Positions 40,721 to 54,200 of a stretch of 64,000 nucleotides of DNA are shown in pieces. The translations under genes and the position numbers were made by a program. The stretch is from contig CM017556.1 in assembly GCA_007844125.1 (NCBI GenBank), positions 19,010,017-19,074,016 on the forward strand, given 5' to 3'. The first letter of the stretch is position 1. Every line of letters begins with the position of its first letter. The DNA comes from Sinonovacula constricta. Taxonomy: Eukaryota; Mollusca; Bivalvia; Cardiida; Solecurtidae. The notes under the pieces are model-generated. The model saw only the letters and a program-made list of their open reading frames with translations, was not told where the DNA came from and did not search any database.

Positions 40721-41859
40721 AATTGAATCAACAATTGGTAAGTTTACCAACAAAATGACAATTTTGAAAGCTCTCCAACATGCCCGGATGAAGGAGACCC
40801 ATCTGCAGAACCAAGTAGATTACAATGTATATATGTTACTCTACCAGCTGAAGGGCGACCATTGTATGTATGGTTTAGACTATGAATTTCTTTTTTCCCA
40901 AAAGCCTTAATCTTAATAATCTTAAGTGAGCGATTATGCAATTGTCAGTGCTGTACCTATCTACCTTTGCCCAATACAAGTCTATTAATGATGATCTTAA
41001 TAGATATTATACAATATTGTACCCATATTTACATTATTTGACGCACATTTTAGACTTCATTTTAAATTACATGTTCTGTTCCACGGCCGATCCTCATACT
41101 AGAGATACTGACAATCAATTTTGGTTTATAACATATCTCGTTCTACCATTATGGCCAAAACCCTCTACAAGTACCACAAAATACTACAATCAAAAAAGAC
41201 ATCATCAGTGCTAAATGAGACTGACATTTAATGGACAATAAAAAGAGTTATGAACCCTTTAAAGATATCGCACAATTTATATTTGTGTGTGACAAAATCT
41301 GATTTGTACACTTATTTTGCAGTAAATTGTGGACACGGATTTACACCGATGATCATCTATTGACCAGCCTGTCTTTAAAATAAAATTTATTAAAAGTTAA
41401 AGAATGTTGAATGGGTAACTCGCAAAAAAAATCTCATGGTTTTTAAAAATTATATTTAAATATAAAATTAAGAATAATCTTAAAAATGTTTTTGCGTATT
41501 AGGCTTTTACTTTTAAAATAACACCATTAATAAGAACAAACTGTTTATGACAATAATGAAACTACCCAGAGGTATCCGTTAGTTATTTACATTGTCATCA
41601 TAAATGTTTCATATGGATAACGGAAACATACATAGTAAGTTGAAAATTGAAAAGTCGAATCTCTCAAAAATAGTGTTTCAAATAGTTCCATCATATTCTG
41701 TCTGGTAATCCATTTACTTTTTGTCGGCTTTTTGTATGCTTGTGACGCTTATGACGTCTAAATGTCATTTTCACTTATTAGCCTTAAGAGTTTTCATAAA
41801 TTCTCCCGTAATTTAAGTAGCAATAAAAAAGAAACTGCATGGCAACTGAGAAATGTCAG
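40721..41859. other. Non-coding, remainder of unit-B-specific DNA
   Basis: Up to about 41.0 kb weak minus-strand coding-like composition may be further pseudogene remnant, but I could not confirm motifs. Beyond that no content was recognised. Confidence 0.4.
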
Positions 41860-42744
41860 TCTTAACACTAGATAGTTATATAGGTAGGCAAGCAGTAAGG
41901 AAGGAAGGAAGTAGTGAAAGTAGGAACGAAAGAAGGAAGTAGGGAAGGCAGACAAGCAGGTACGTAGGTACGTAGGATAGTGGATGTATGCTTGTTTTTA
42001 AAGGTTTAGTACTTTTGGTTGTGGGTGAAAAGTGGTAAGGTAGGCAGGTAGTTAATTGTTTTCTGTGACAGGTTACTTATTTAGATAATTCTGTTATGTT
42101 ATTTTTTAAAGATTATTCAGAATGTTTGCCCGTACTAACAGCAAACACTTTAACACTTGCGGAAAGTTAACAATTATGTAAGAAAATGAAACTATTACAG
42201 TTTCCGAAGCACTTCTTCTTTTTGACTTCATTAAATATACTATCTCCTAATTCATAGTTTAAATACGTTGTACTTAGATGGAGATTCTACCGAATATGAT
42301 TGAACAGCATGATGCTGCTTTAAAATGTTCTCATATAAGTCCGTATTCAGACAAGTTAATAGACATTATATTTTGATAATGCGTTCTTTCTGGCTTTTCG
42401 ATAAATTTAAAGTAAAAAAAATAAAGATAAATTCATGTGGCTAAGTGGTAAAAGAATGAAATGATCTCAGAGATTAACTTTTTTGAATTGGTATGATTTG
42501 TAATGCTGAATCCTTTCCATATAAAACGACTAAGATAAATAAAATGAGAACAATCAAATTCACATGCATATGCAGTTTTGATCTTCCATGGTATCAAATA
42601 TGTCTGACCTAGACTCGCTAAATCTTCAATGTCGCACACTGAACACGCCGACAATAAACAATTTATATCAGACAATGATTTTTAAAGAAAACGCAGTTGC
42701 ATGAATGAACATCGTGTTTAAATTAGGTAAATAATAAACAGTAA
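41860..42744. other. Non-coding duplicated unit B, block 6
   Basis: Aligns with about 15530-16130: GGTAGG-type purine repeats, GTAGTGGATGTATGC, TTTTTGACTTCATTAAATAT and CTCCTAATTCATAGTT. The purine-rich patch 41881-41980 is a degenerate tetranucleotide repeat that is shorter in unit A. Confidence 0.6.
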
Positions 42745-43080
42745 CCGTCATGCAAAGGTCAGTCGGCATGTGGTGTGTTTAAAAATAACAGTGAAAACAA
42801 ACCCAAACGTTTCAAAGTGAATCAATTAACAGTAGGCACCTTATAATAGTTAGATAACAGTTAATTGAAGAAAGCTCAGTATTTACCAGTAACATAAATT
42901 GTGTATATGACATAAAGGCCTCGACAACTAAACAGTTCCTTAAGATACAAGGGGCGTTTTGAAATAAAACAGTCCAATCGATGAAACATAATAAGATTTG
43001 TGCAATGAAATACAATGGCTGCCAATTGTGCCGCTACATAATTTTAAAAAATATATATTGTTAATGACGGTAAATGTTAA
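42745..43080 (+). repeat. Dispersed repeat R1 copy (core to middle)
   Basis: A degraded core (GGTCAGTCGGCATGTGG) is followed by a TCAAAGTGAATCAATTAACAG segment and a TTTTGAAATAAAACAGTCC segment, parallel to 17750-18130 and 39240-39560. Confidence 0.6.
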
Positions 43081-45089
43081 ATATAACAGTTTTTATACCA
43101 GTTAAATAAAGCGGGCATTCTTGATTGAAATTCGTTATATTGACACCTTGTATGCTTTAGTTACTTGACTTTATTCCTTATTATTTTAATGTCAGTATTC
43201 ATGTAAACCTAAAAATAACTAAGTGGCTTTATTAAATCTACTAGTTATTTTATCTATAAACACATGTTTGATGTATTATTTTTCTTTATATATTTTCTAT
43301 AATGACCCATGGCAAGGAAAGACTCTGCCAAAGTGCTGACTTAAAATATATTTATAAAGTGACACTTAATTATGCTTTCTGTTAAAACAAAACGAGAGTT
43401 GCATCAATTCACATGCAAAACTACCTTGTTCTTTTTTCTTTGGTTGTATATTTCATATATATCTCGCCTACACTTAGACAAATACTTCATGTTTACAAAC
43501 CATTGAATTGGCAAAGACTATTGTTTCTCAATTGTTATTCTAACAGGTTCCTTCACCTCATGTATTGTTGGCGAATGCTGAACATCTCACTCTCTTACAT
43601 CAATCACACTTCAGACATGTCTCTGTTAACATCCTACGTAGTCAATTACAATTACAATTTTAATGGACTTTTCAAGAAACTTTACAAAATAGCTTTATCA
43701 TTTTGGGGCTTACTTTAATTTGACATTAAACATAATACAAGATGATGTGGCGTGCTATAATTTAATGTTGCATTCCACAGTAGGACGTGTGTCGTTATTC
43801 TTTCAAATGTTTTTTTCCCTTTATTTCGAACAATTTACAGGTAAATCCACCGCAGCCAGGAACATACATAATTCGAATATTGAAACATACCTTTTTAATT
43901 GAGTAATCGTTAAATTTAATTGACTTTAAGAATACATTGGATGTAATAAGGCCCCTATACATGCTACTCAGATTGCGCGTTTATTCTTTTATAGCTAAGC
44001 AATCTGTCTCTTGAGTTATGTTTATTTCCTGCGACTTGTTGGCATTGAATCACTAATATGCATTATGCTTCAAAATCTATTAATTTAATGACATCAATTC
44101 TTTCCTTTTTTGTTTTTGTTGCTTAAGTGGAAGTTTGTTTTCTTTTGGATAAACAAGGACTTAAAAATTGTAGATTTAGTTTGGTTACTATGAAACTTAC
44201 ATGTAGTCAGCACGTGTTCAATATGTGCCGTAATTCCTAATGGACGTCCATATCTCTTTGTTATAGAGAATTGTTTTTAACTCTGTTACAAGGACAATGC
44301 GAGTATCTTGAGTGAGATGGATGACAAATGAGAAAATTTCGTGGCTTGTGAGGTCTATCTCTTATTACACCGAATCTCAGTGGAAATTGATCGTACATCA
44401 ATGGTGCAGATCAAGGATGTTTGTATAATGCAAAGGGTATAAACCAATTTATTTTGTTGCGACTATATTTTCTGCATTCAGATTTGTAATGTTGAACAAA
44501 GTATATCCATGTTTATATTCGGTAAAATATATGGTTTTGAAACATAAATGTGATTGTTTAGGCGTCTTAAATTGTTTTAAAATGTTCCAAAATGGATAGT
44601 GTTTAACATGTAATAAAATGAAAAATATATTAACAACAAATTTAAATACACATATATAATCGCCAAGACAAAAATCGACTATAGCCTAAATTTGTCGTGT
44701 TTATTCATCTTGTAAATGGTTCAATTTAAAATGAGCTGTACTATATGATAAATATCTTCATATTATGTTGGGATTACTTTTCTTATAGAGCAGTGCTACG
44801 CTAGCCGGCTAAATTGGTTTCTGTGCTTTGTGCAACAATTTCAAAAAGAGCCTTAATTTGCTATATAGATATATTTGGGCTAAAGCCGATGCGAAATCGG
44901 CCGATGCTAAATAAGTCATTGCTTCATTATTTTTTCGGCTATAGAAGCAATGTTTTATAAAAAAAAATATCATTTTACGCGAGAAGCATGTCATTTGTGT
45001 TATTTACTAATAAAAACGGATTGTTTATTTCCATTTGAAAAGTGATAAAATAAAAAAAAAGTCTAAGTTACTTTAAAATGTACAATTTA
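43081..45089. other. Non-coding duplicated unit B, blocks 8 and 9
   Basis: 43300-43760 matches 18560-19050, and 44560-44920 matches 19300-19640. No shared reading frame. The interval 43900-44560 has no recognised content. Confidence 0.6.
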
Positions 45090-45170
45090 AAAACACGAAG
45101 GAAACCATCGAAATCTAAAAACAATCCAAACCAACAAAACAAAATGTAGCACTGCGAAGCGACTACAGTT
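45090..45170 (+). repeat. R1 right-end fragment
   Basis: AACAATCCAAACCAACAAAA followed by AAATGTAGCACTGCGAAG matches the right end of the copy at 39121-39715, supporting the position of that end. Confidence 0.55.
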
Positions 45171-45298
45171 ACCAAACTTCCAATGTTATATATAATAAGC
45201 CGAGGATTTATCCTCAAATGGCATATAATATAGGCAAACAAAATCCCAAAGTTATACTAACTGTGCAATCTTACGTAAAGGGCACGGAGATTGCTTAA
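45171..45298. other. Short non-coding spacer
   Basis: No recognised content between the two R1 fragments. Confidence 0.4.
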
Positions 45299-45403
45299 GT
45301 TTCTCTTTTTATTTAACGACTCAACACATATTTGTTCATACTTTTACATTTGGTTGCATATGAATACTCTTGTGATGTGCCTTTTCAAATTTTGGTACAA
45401 ATG
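45299..45403 (-). repeat. R1 fragment, minus strand (left to spacer part)
   Basis: Read on the minus strand: ACCAAAATTTGAAAAGGCAC, AGAGTATTCATATGCAACC and GAGTCGTTAAATAAAAAGAG. The hairpin core is missing. Together with the plus-strand fragment at 45090 it shows scrambled R1 pieces in both orientations within 300 bp. Confidence 0.6.
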
Positions 45404-46796
45404 TTTCGAAACGAAGAAAGCAAAAGGCTATATTTGCAGTTCTATTTACCAATATGGTAATTCTCCAATCTTGCTTCATTGCAATCAAATATGTAATATA
45501 GTCCCATTGTTATTGTTTTTAAATTCCTTTCTTATCGATGTTCGTATAAATAAAAAATCAGAATAGCACATATACACAAGGTATACACAGCAGCAAAAGA
45601 TCAACTAGTAATAGTAAACATTAAACAAACTTTAAAATAATACGACTAGATGTTATTTAAAGCGATATAGCACATTCTTTCAAAACAAATTCAAATTCAC
45701 GAGAGGTCTAATATTGCACTTTAAATGTTTAAGAATACTAAGGCACTGAACGTCGTTACTATGTTACTCGTGTTCCGCAAGGTCGCCTTCGATCGCAAGT
45801 ATATATTCCCCAGAACTTATTGCTGAATATCGCCATAAAGTATTTCAAAACTTGCTGCTCGTTTAATATTTGAAGTATATCTTACACTACTGTCATTAAA
45901 TAGAATATCTTCAATTGAAAATAAGGAAAACCATGAAGGTCACTTTGAAGAACGTGAATGTGTGTGAGTGTTTGCTACGTTTATAGAAATAAGAAAATGG
46001 AACAAAGTATTGTGAAATCCTTGCTTATAAGCACGATTCAATGTCAGAACTGAATTTTAAAAAGGATAGTAAAAATCGCGTGCTTAAACAAATGATCGAT
46101 GGCAAGCAATTTAAGTAAGACTCGTCTATCCCCTTCTTTATGGATCAAAGTTGACTCGAATCAACAATGTTTTTGTACATAATTAACGACTGCAGTTGTT
46201 TCACATCTTTTTATTGGCATTTCTTGATGGTTGCGTAGACTTAAAAGTTTGAAGCCCTTATATTTAGGAAAGAAAAACGAAAGAAACAAGTAAAGTTTAA
46301 TTACGTTTACGATCTATTAATCCCATAATAATGTTTGCAGACACACTGGTCGTTAAAACGGTGTAAATAATATGTGGTTTTATATTAATACTCTAATGTT
46401 ATTCGCTGATAAATATAGAAGCGGTAAACGTTAGTGTTGTATAAGATGTTCGTTTGACACTGACCATTGTGACAAACCTGGCATTTCGACAGTTGTGTTT
46501 AATTCTTATCCAGTGATGCAAACATCTTACGTTTAAGTAATTTTGTGCGTTCTGAAAAGGGCACATGTTTCCTTTAAGTGTAAATATGTATGTAACATAA
46601 CCCGACTGACGATCTCCTTGTCTGATTGAAACCAAACAGGTTTTCCGGTGTCTAGACGTATTTAATCGTTGCATAACTTTTAATGGTTGTCACGAAAACA
46701 CGCAATGGTTTCATATTGATCTGGAAGTCGGCTTACCCTTTGTCATCATCAGAATAAAGGACAATTTCTTAAGAGACAAAATAATGACAATATCAT
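45404..46796. other. Non-coding; last unit B match, then featureless
   Basis: 45500-45660 matches 21110-21260. The rest, including a minus-strand frame at 46399-46674, has no recognisable domain or conservation. Confidence 0.5.
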
Positions 46797-46930
46797 ATCA
46801 AAATTTGAAAAAAGCTAGAGAATGCAATTTTAATGCAAGTTAATTGTAAACTTAAAAAACTGTCACGAGAAATTGAATAAAACAGCACACCCAGCAGTTA
46901 CAACCTTCGTGAGTCAGCAAAAGGACTTTG
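46797..46930 (+). repeat. Diverged R1 copy
   Basis: ATCAAAATTTGAAAAAAGC, ATTGAATAAAACAGCAC, CACCCAGCAGTTACAACCTT and GAGTCAGCAAAAGGACT follow the order of R1 words but with many changes. Confidence 0.5.
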
Positions 46931-49900
46931 GAGCGACAACAACAGCAAACAACAACAATATCAAGCCACAACAACAACCACGAAACCCAACAACACATAT
47001 ATGCAAACTGGATACAATGACTCTCTTACTAGAAGTTACGATTGCCCAGACATGGGTCAAATTCAGAATTCGGTCGTACAAGGGAAATTCATTTTAAAGA
47101 AAGCTCGGGGTGACTTTCCAGCATCCGAATTTCCCCAAAAGCAGCTTTACCATCATATCGAAGGATACAAAAGCCAAATAAAAGCCAAATAAATGTATCG
47201 CGTTATGGATAGACGGTCCACCTTTATAAATAAACCTTTTAACATATTAGGGACAGTTCAGTTAATCAGAATTTGTTTATCTTTTTCTGACTAAAATTGC
47301 ACACATATGTTTGATAATTGTGTACATGCCCTGAGTAAAATAATTATATTTTTCTATTTATTTAACTCAGTATTGGAAAGGTACTCATACACTTATCCAC
47401 ATCGAAGCTGTCAAAGATATGTTACTTGTATAAGATTAAACATCAGAACTTTAGACAACAGTTCATAATATCGTGTATGCTAAATTTAAAGACGATATAT
47501 TACTCTCATTTTTATTTCCACTCGGATCTTCGGTTCCGCCACAATACAGCAATATCATGAAGGCGCGTTTTCAGTATTTGAAAGGAATAAGTGCTTGAAA
47601 TAATATAAGCACAAGCAGTATATGTATCAAAAGTCTAAACATTCATTTACTTATGCGTTTCATGTTTCTACAATTTGTTAAATTAATTCTTCCTAAAGCT
47701 TGCATTATCTTTGTTTCATGTAGAAATGTTTGTTGGCGTCAATAACATACGTAACTAGCAGTTCATGCTGAATACAGCTATATATGTATTTATAACAAAA
47801 AGAAAGTGACATTAAAGGTACAAGAAAAGCACAGCAGACAATACAATGTACCTGGTTGCGTTTTAACATTGTTTTTTCCAAACCATATTCATCTAACATA
47901 AATACAAACTTTCAAATAAGGCCAACAAACGTGACTTACAGAAAACAACAAATGATCTTTAAGATATTAACGATAAGGCAGCAGAACATTCCTATAATAC
48001 GATAACTCGTCAAGTTCGCTCATTCATCAAAAGAAATCTCCAGAAATACGTTTCTATTATTCAGAGTATAATTCAAAAGGAAACATTGCCACAAAGATGT
48101 CATCTCCTTTCCACCAATTGGTTCTAGGTTCTATATGTTTTTATGTCAGAATGATGAATGGGGTCAGAAGCTATACCAGAAATGTGTGTCCTTCAACACA
48201 TGCAATCAAGATATTGTCTTAAAGACGCAGGCAATTTATTTAAGTACAGGACGAACATGGCTATGAAAAATGACAGCACAATCGGACTCTTGTGGCTAGT
48301 ATCATTACACTTTTTAAGAGAACTTTTTGGAATTTACACCATAGATGATCTATATACGAATTTACCCAAATTTGAAGACTGTCTGGAAGTAATCAGAATT
48401 AGTGTAATATAAGTTTGTTAAAGAAAGAAACATATCTTGCTTTATGTTAAGCCCCTGATAAAAGGATGATATAGATTACGAAAGATTATTAAACTTTCAT
48501 TTTCAATGACAATATGTTTGCGTCATATCAATACTTGCTGCCATATTCATTTTATTTAAATGTAAAACCTTTTTATAACAATGATTCTCTTAAATTCGTC
48601 ATTTCGAGCTGAATTATACCAACAAATGTACACATTGTCACATATAAATGTTCACGCCAGTGTTTTGTAACTCTTTCATATAGTTCATATTTATTTTCAT
48701 ATAGTTTACGTTGTATTAGCGTGATCTATTTTTGTCTACTTTAAGTCCACATGTGGCATTGTGATCATTTAATATGATTTTTTGTATTTGTGTCTATAAA
48801 AAAGTAGATAACAATGAACATGCAGCGCGCAGAAGAAACAAAAACACCATACAGCGAAAACATTATGCAGTTATGGCTTCGACATATAATTATAATTGGT
48901 ACTTTCCAGATTCGGTAAGCATGCACGATATTTTGAAGCAGTTCGCTGTGACGAGTGCAGCATCACTACCCAAAATGGATCGGACTCAAATCGGCTACAC
49001 CGCCATATTAATCCAAATAGGAAATCAACACAATCATTGACGGCTATTCTGAGAAAATAACAGATACGTTGCGACATAAAATGAAATGGCCCTAAGAGTC
49101 ATACCACAAATATACATATTTTAATTTGTCAAAACAGTAGACAAAGGTGTACAGTGAAAAGAAAACATCCGTTATGACACAAACTGTCCAAGCATTAATG
49201 TAAAACTCGTATACTTGAAATCATAACAAAGAAAGAATAATATTCACGTTGTTATTCAGCTGAGACAGTATAACAACTAATTTTAGAAGGTGAACATGCA
49301 AATAAAGTATAAATCCAATAAAAATGAATGTAAAATATACGTAAATGAAATGACAGCATAAAGTGCATGCATAAGAAGATTTTTACGACCGCCATAGTAC
49401 ACGCAGACCATAGTTGTTATCGTAAAGGAAAGTATGACAATGAAAATATACAATTTATATTTTTAAATTAGACAAAAACACTAAAAAAGCATTAACATAT
49501 TCTCTAAATGCAAATGTAACACAAACCCTGAGACGAGATATTATACAAAAAGAATAAATCCATTTATAACTCCTCGAGCGATCGGTAAACGGACCACCAA
49601 CGGGAGAACTTAATCCGACTCCATAATCTTTAACCTCCCTCTTTCTGAGATAGGTGAGACATGACAAAACACGTAGAAAAGGTTAATCATATGTTACATC
49701 GAGAACTTTTACACCATAATCGAAATTTGTTTGAAGGTTGTGGCTCGGGTATTATCAAAGCTGCAGAGGGTTGCTGACTTTTAAGTTTGTGAATTGTAAA
49801 ATAAAATTGTCACCAGATATGTTTAAATTTACATTAACATTATCGAAAAGTGAATCGAAACATTTACTTTATCGAATAATTTTTAATCTGTTAAATAATT

Positions 49901-51099
49901 TCATCTGCAAACATCTGGCAGTCGTTTCAGTTGTTTAAGTATATATATGCTGAATTTAATTTAGACGTTTTATTCTTATTTAGATTTACGACATTATCAA
50001 GAAGAAAGTGTTTAGATTTCTGAAAAGCAATTAACGTCAATTAAATTTGGACAATACTTATATTTAAGAGAATTGTTTATTTCACAATCCGACATCAGAT
50101 AAAAAGGGGGCTCTTTATGTCCTGAACCATTTATATGTAAATACATTGTATTGATAAATGTATTATCAAATCATGTTTGTGTAGCTAAATTGCTCGTATA
50201 AAAAGGTGTAAATGACGAATATGACGAACATGCTGTAAAGGTATTAGGATTATTTTCAAATCGAAAGATGTGAAAAAAGCTCAGGTTCCTCTCGTCAACA
50301 ATTACGTACATGGGACAGATTTCAGAAGGACTTTTAATAGATGCACACATTATTGCTAATGCGCGTTTCAAGACTGTTTTTAGTCCAATTAAGTATATCC
50401 TTAACTTCTATCCATCCTTTTCAGCTTAAATAACAACTTCTAATAGGAATATACAAAATGATTCAGTAAGAATGAGCACGTGTGTATACAATTTAGCTAA
50501 GCATAAATAATTGCGAAAACACGCTGGTCAAAAATAAAAGGGACAAAACCGTGTAAGTCGGAAACAGTAAATACATTGTTGCGGTGAGATGTCATAAGGG
50601 CGGACTAGTGCGCTTAAAAAGTTTTACAGAATTCCAAGGTTGATTAACAGACATAAAAAGTTTCGTTTACAAGCATCCCAGAGCAATATGAGGTTAAAAG
50701 ATGCGCTAAAATGTGATTTATGTGCTTTTTCCTTTAATGTCGAGCGGAATATATTGAGTTGAAATATATTTAATCCGGAGCATTGCTTAATCAAGTGTTG
50801 TTTTTCTCAAAGTTATCTTACTTAAACATTGGACGTTTAAATGTTTACATAAGGACAGAACTTAACAGTCAAATCTGCCACTAACGGGCTTTATGATGTA
50901 ATAAAGTTTGATACCTATACCAATTATGTCATGTCATCCACTTTTCATCCTAAGTAGCAATAACAAATCTGGCTAGAAGGGCTGATTCAAACTTACGATA
51001 GTTTAACAGTAGCATTGCTTTATGTTTTCTGATACTGTATATGTTCTTTGGTGATATACTGCCATTTAAAATAAATCTACAATAAATTGCTTTCTCTAA
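46931..51099. other. Mostly featureless non-coding DNA
   Basis: A CAA-rich patch lies at 46936-46990. Short frames at 46873-47192, 48158-48412 and 48774-49040 show no domain, splice context or paralogous conservation and are treated as chance. No RNA gene recognised. Confidence 0.5.
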
Positions 51100-51290
51100 C
51101 AGTCATATTTTATTCTTGCATAATCGTTCAATTTAGTGGTTCAATTAACTAATGAGCGTCGTTGCATCTCAATTCATATTCTTACATGTCGTCTAGTGTC
51201 CGGTGTATTGCTAATGCATGCACATTACAAGGTCTTGCATTTACCAGACTCCCAGGCATGACTCTCCCAACGACCGATATGTTAGTTTTG
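51100..51290 (+). repeat. Short paralogous copy of the block at 57600-57770
   Basis: GTCGTCTAGTGTCC, TGCATGCACATTACAAGGTC and TTGCATTTACCAGACTCCCA correspond in order to GTCGTCTAGCATCC, TATGCACATCACAAAGTC and TTACATTTACCGCTTTCACA in the later copy. Confidence 0.6.
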
Positions 51291-54200
51291 AGGAAATGTC
51301 CCATTTCCATTTAGGGTTTTTTTTCTCATTCTGTGAGGCCTGAAGTAATAATTTAATATTTAAAACAGCTAAAAAAGTGTTTGTGTAAAACGCAATATCT
51401 CGGTCGCGTTGTATGCAATTTTGCATAATATCATGTTTATTGTAAATGTTAGAAGTAAGTTTAATTATCAAAAGGAAAATCCCATTTTCTACAGTATTTG
51501 TTTTATATTTCAATTGTCACTGAAGAGCATCAATGTAACTTCTTGCATGGTCTTACATGCTTATACATGTCAGTCATAATAAACCAGAAACAATCACGTT
51601 TTTTATTCAGTAAAGCTATTTTAACACGATGAGTTAATTGCAAATTATTACCAAATACAATACTGAGAAAAGAAATGTAGGCTGGTTCCGGTTGTATCGA
51701 AGAGATTAAACTTAAACGCTGTCCTGATTTCGTTTTAACTATTAACATTCAGGTTAAGATTCATCTGAAGCATATAATATAATATAAAACAATATTTATT
51801 AATTTATTGAAATTAATATCAACTGACATTGTTGCTTAAATGCACACTTTAATAAAATAATGTTAGTAAATGTGGTGAGATGTATTTCAACTTATTTTTA
51901 TGTTGTCGATAATCAGAGAGAAACTTTTCGGCAATCGTCATTTATTGTTATACATCCGAAGTTGAAGTTCCGTGGTTGTATTACTGCCTTGCTTCATTGA
52001 ACGATAATAATATACTCTAACTTCATTTAAATAAATTATCATGTTCTGTTACAGGTTCATACAGTAATAATATACTAACGCAGTATGGCAATACATGAAA
52101 CATTACAAGTCAATTACACACGGCCTAGCGACTTTCACAGCAACCTTACGATTGTTGCATTTTATTTATACTATATGTACTTGCTTGAATATACAAAACA
52201 CGTCGCCAAAATACGGAAATAAGTATAAATCTGTCATGTTTCATCAAGGACATTTGTAACAATCAAATCATGCACCATTTATTTTGATGTGCATCTACAT
52301 GGATGCAAATAAAAATTGCTTAAATAAACACACCTCACGCTTTTATGTTCTTTGCCCGAAGCAAAAAAATGAGCAAACCTTTCTTTCATTTCTTGGCTTG
52401 CATTCAGGTTTTCAAATCACTTGTTATTTCGCGGCTTCACACTCATTCGGATAACACAAAAATTGTCGCTTAATCTAAGTTTGCTTAGTTGTCACAGCAT
52501 TCAGGCTTATCATGTCAAGTATAATACGGCTGGTTTAGGCTAAATGCGAGGTTTGATCTAGTCTTTGGACCTGCTTAAAATATTCAATATAAGTAATCCC
52601 AAATAAAGGACAGCCCTTGTAGATAAAAGTACTGTTTATAAGATCAAGGCGAATGAAATAATTAATTAAAATTGTCTGGTTCCCTAAGAAAATCCTTATA
52701 CATATACGTGTGGTTTTGATTGATTGAAGAATTGGCCTTTATTGTTCAGGATCAAAGATAAGGGTTTATTTGGGAACCTTAGAAATATAGATATTTCTCT
52801 ACCTCCGCTCACAAATTAGATTACCATATTTATAACGGATATCACAAGCTCCCTGTTCATTGACAACTGCTTTCATCAGACATTTACCCTTCAGTAAACA
52901 GACTTATTAACTATTCTTTACCGAAGATAAAAATGTTGAAAAGAATTTCACTATTGAGACATACTTGAAATTAATGAAAGGTAAGGAAAAACAGTTGTGC
53001 TATTGTTTCATTTGATTTTTGGAAAGTTTGAATAGTAATAATTATAATAGTAATAATAATAATTATTATTATTATTATATTCATCATCATCATTGTAATG
53101 ACCAAAAATGACCAACAAAGACGGGCATAAACCAACAATCCGGGAAAATTTCTTAAGAATTAAAGAGAATATTTTTGGGTATTAAGAATATTTTAAGCTT
53201 GGTTGATTTGGATGATTATTTATTTATTCATTAAAACAGGACCTGCATATATACTAATTGAGTTGTTATGTTAATAATAATGTAAATGTTAATCCGAGGT
53301 ATAAGATTATTGGTCATAAACATCAAGGCTCACATTTGTAGCTGCACAGCGAAAGCATTTTCTTTTGTTAAATGCTCTGTTTACAACATTTTATATCTCT
53401 ATGATTCTCCGGTTCATCAACTTTTCTTGTTTAAGAATTGTTAAGAATCTTATTTTGCTGGCGTCTGTGCTTTATAAATGCTGGTCGCGTGCGTATAAAT
53501 TTATGAAGGTCGCTAGCGATCATGATAAATATACTAACACGGCGACATGCGTTAATAAAAGCATGAACGTCAGCAAATCGTAATTTTACTATTATACTTA
53601 CATTTATATTATCGGTTCAGACATGATTTCTTGATTTTTCTAAAGCAGGTGTGCAAGTTTTTAAAGTTTTAAGCTTAATTAACTTTGATTCAACAGCCGC
53701 GGACCTTCGTAGAGCATATCCACCCGTGTTATTCCTCTGCTAAGTTTGTTGACGAACGTAGAATTTCTGTTATGTAAATCGTAACCTAAATGGTTTAATC
53801 ATTATCAAGACAAAGTTAGATAATACCAAATGTTTTCGTCGTGAAAATGTTATGCTTTTTCTTTTCAACAGTACAAAAAATATAAGATACAAACACTTGT
53901 TCAGATACGCGATGCATTCACGCGTATTCTGATATCATTTTAAGTCCACTTGGGCCATTATACAAATTAAAAAGTCATTCGTTCCGTTTGAAAGGTATAG
54001 GGAAGTATAAACATTACTGAATTACAGTGAATGCCTCTAATCTTTGGATATAATATCCCAACTCTGGACTGTAGACTTTAATCAGTGACATATATGTAAA
54101 GAAATTTGATAAGAAATTTGGCAAGCTTTATTTAGATAGATGATATGTTGTTACATACTTTGCCGCGGAAACTGAAAACATAATTAACATAAAGTCTGTT

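Noticed and set aside
48158..48412. 84-codon open frame
   Set aside because: No domain or conservation, and no splice or regulatory context that I can support.
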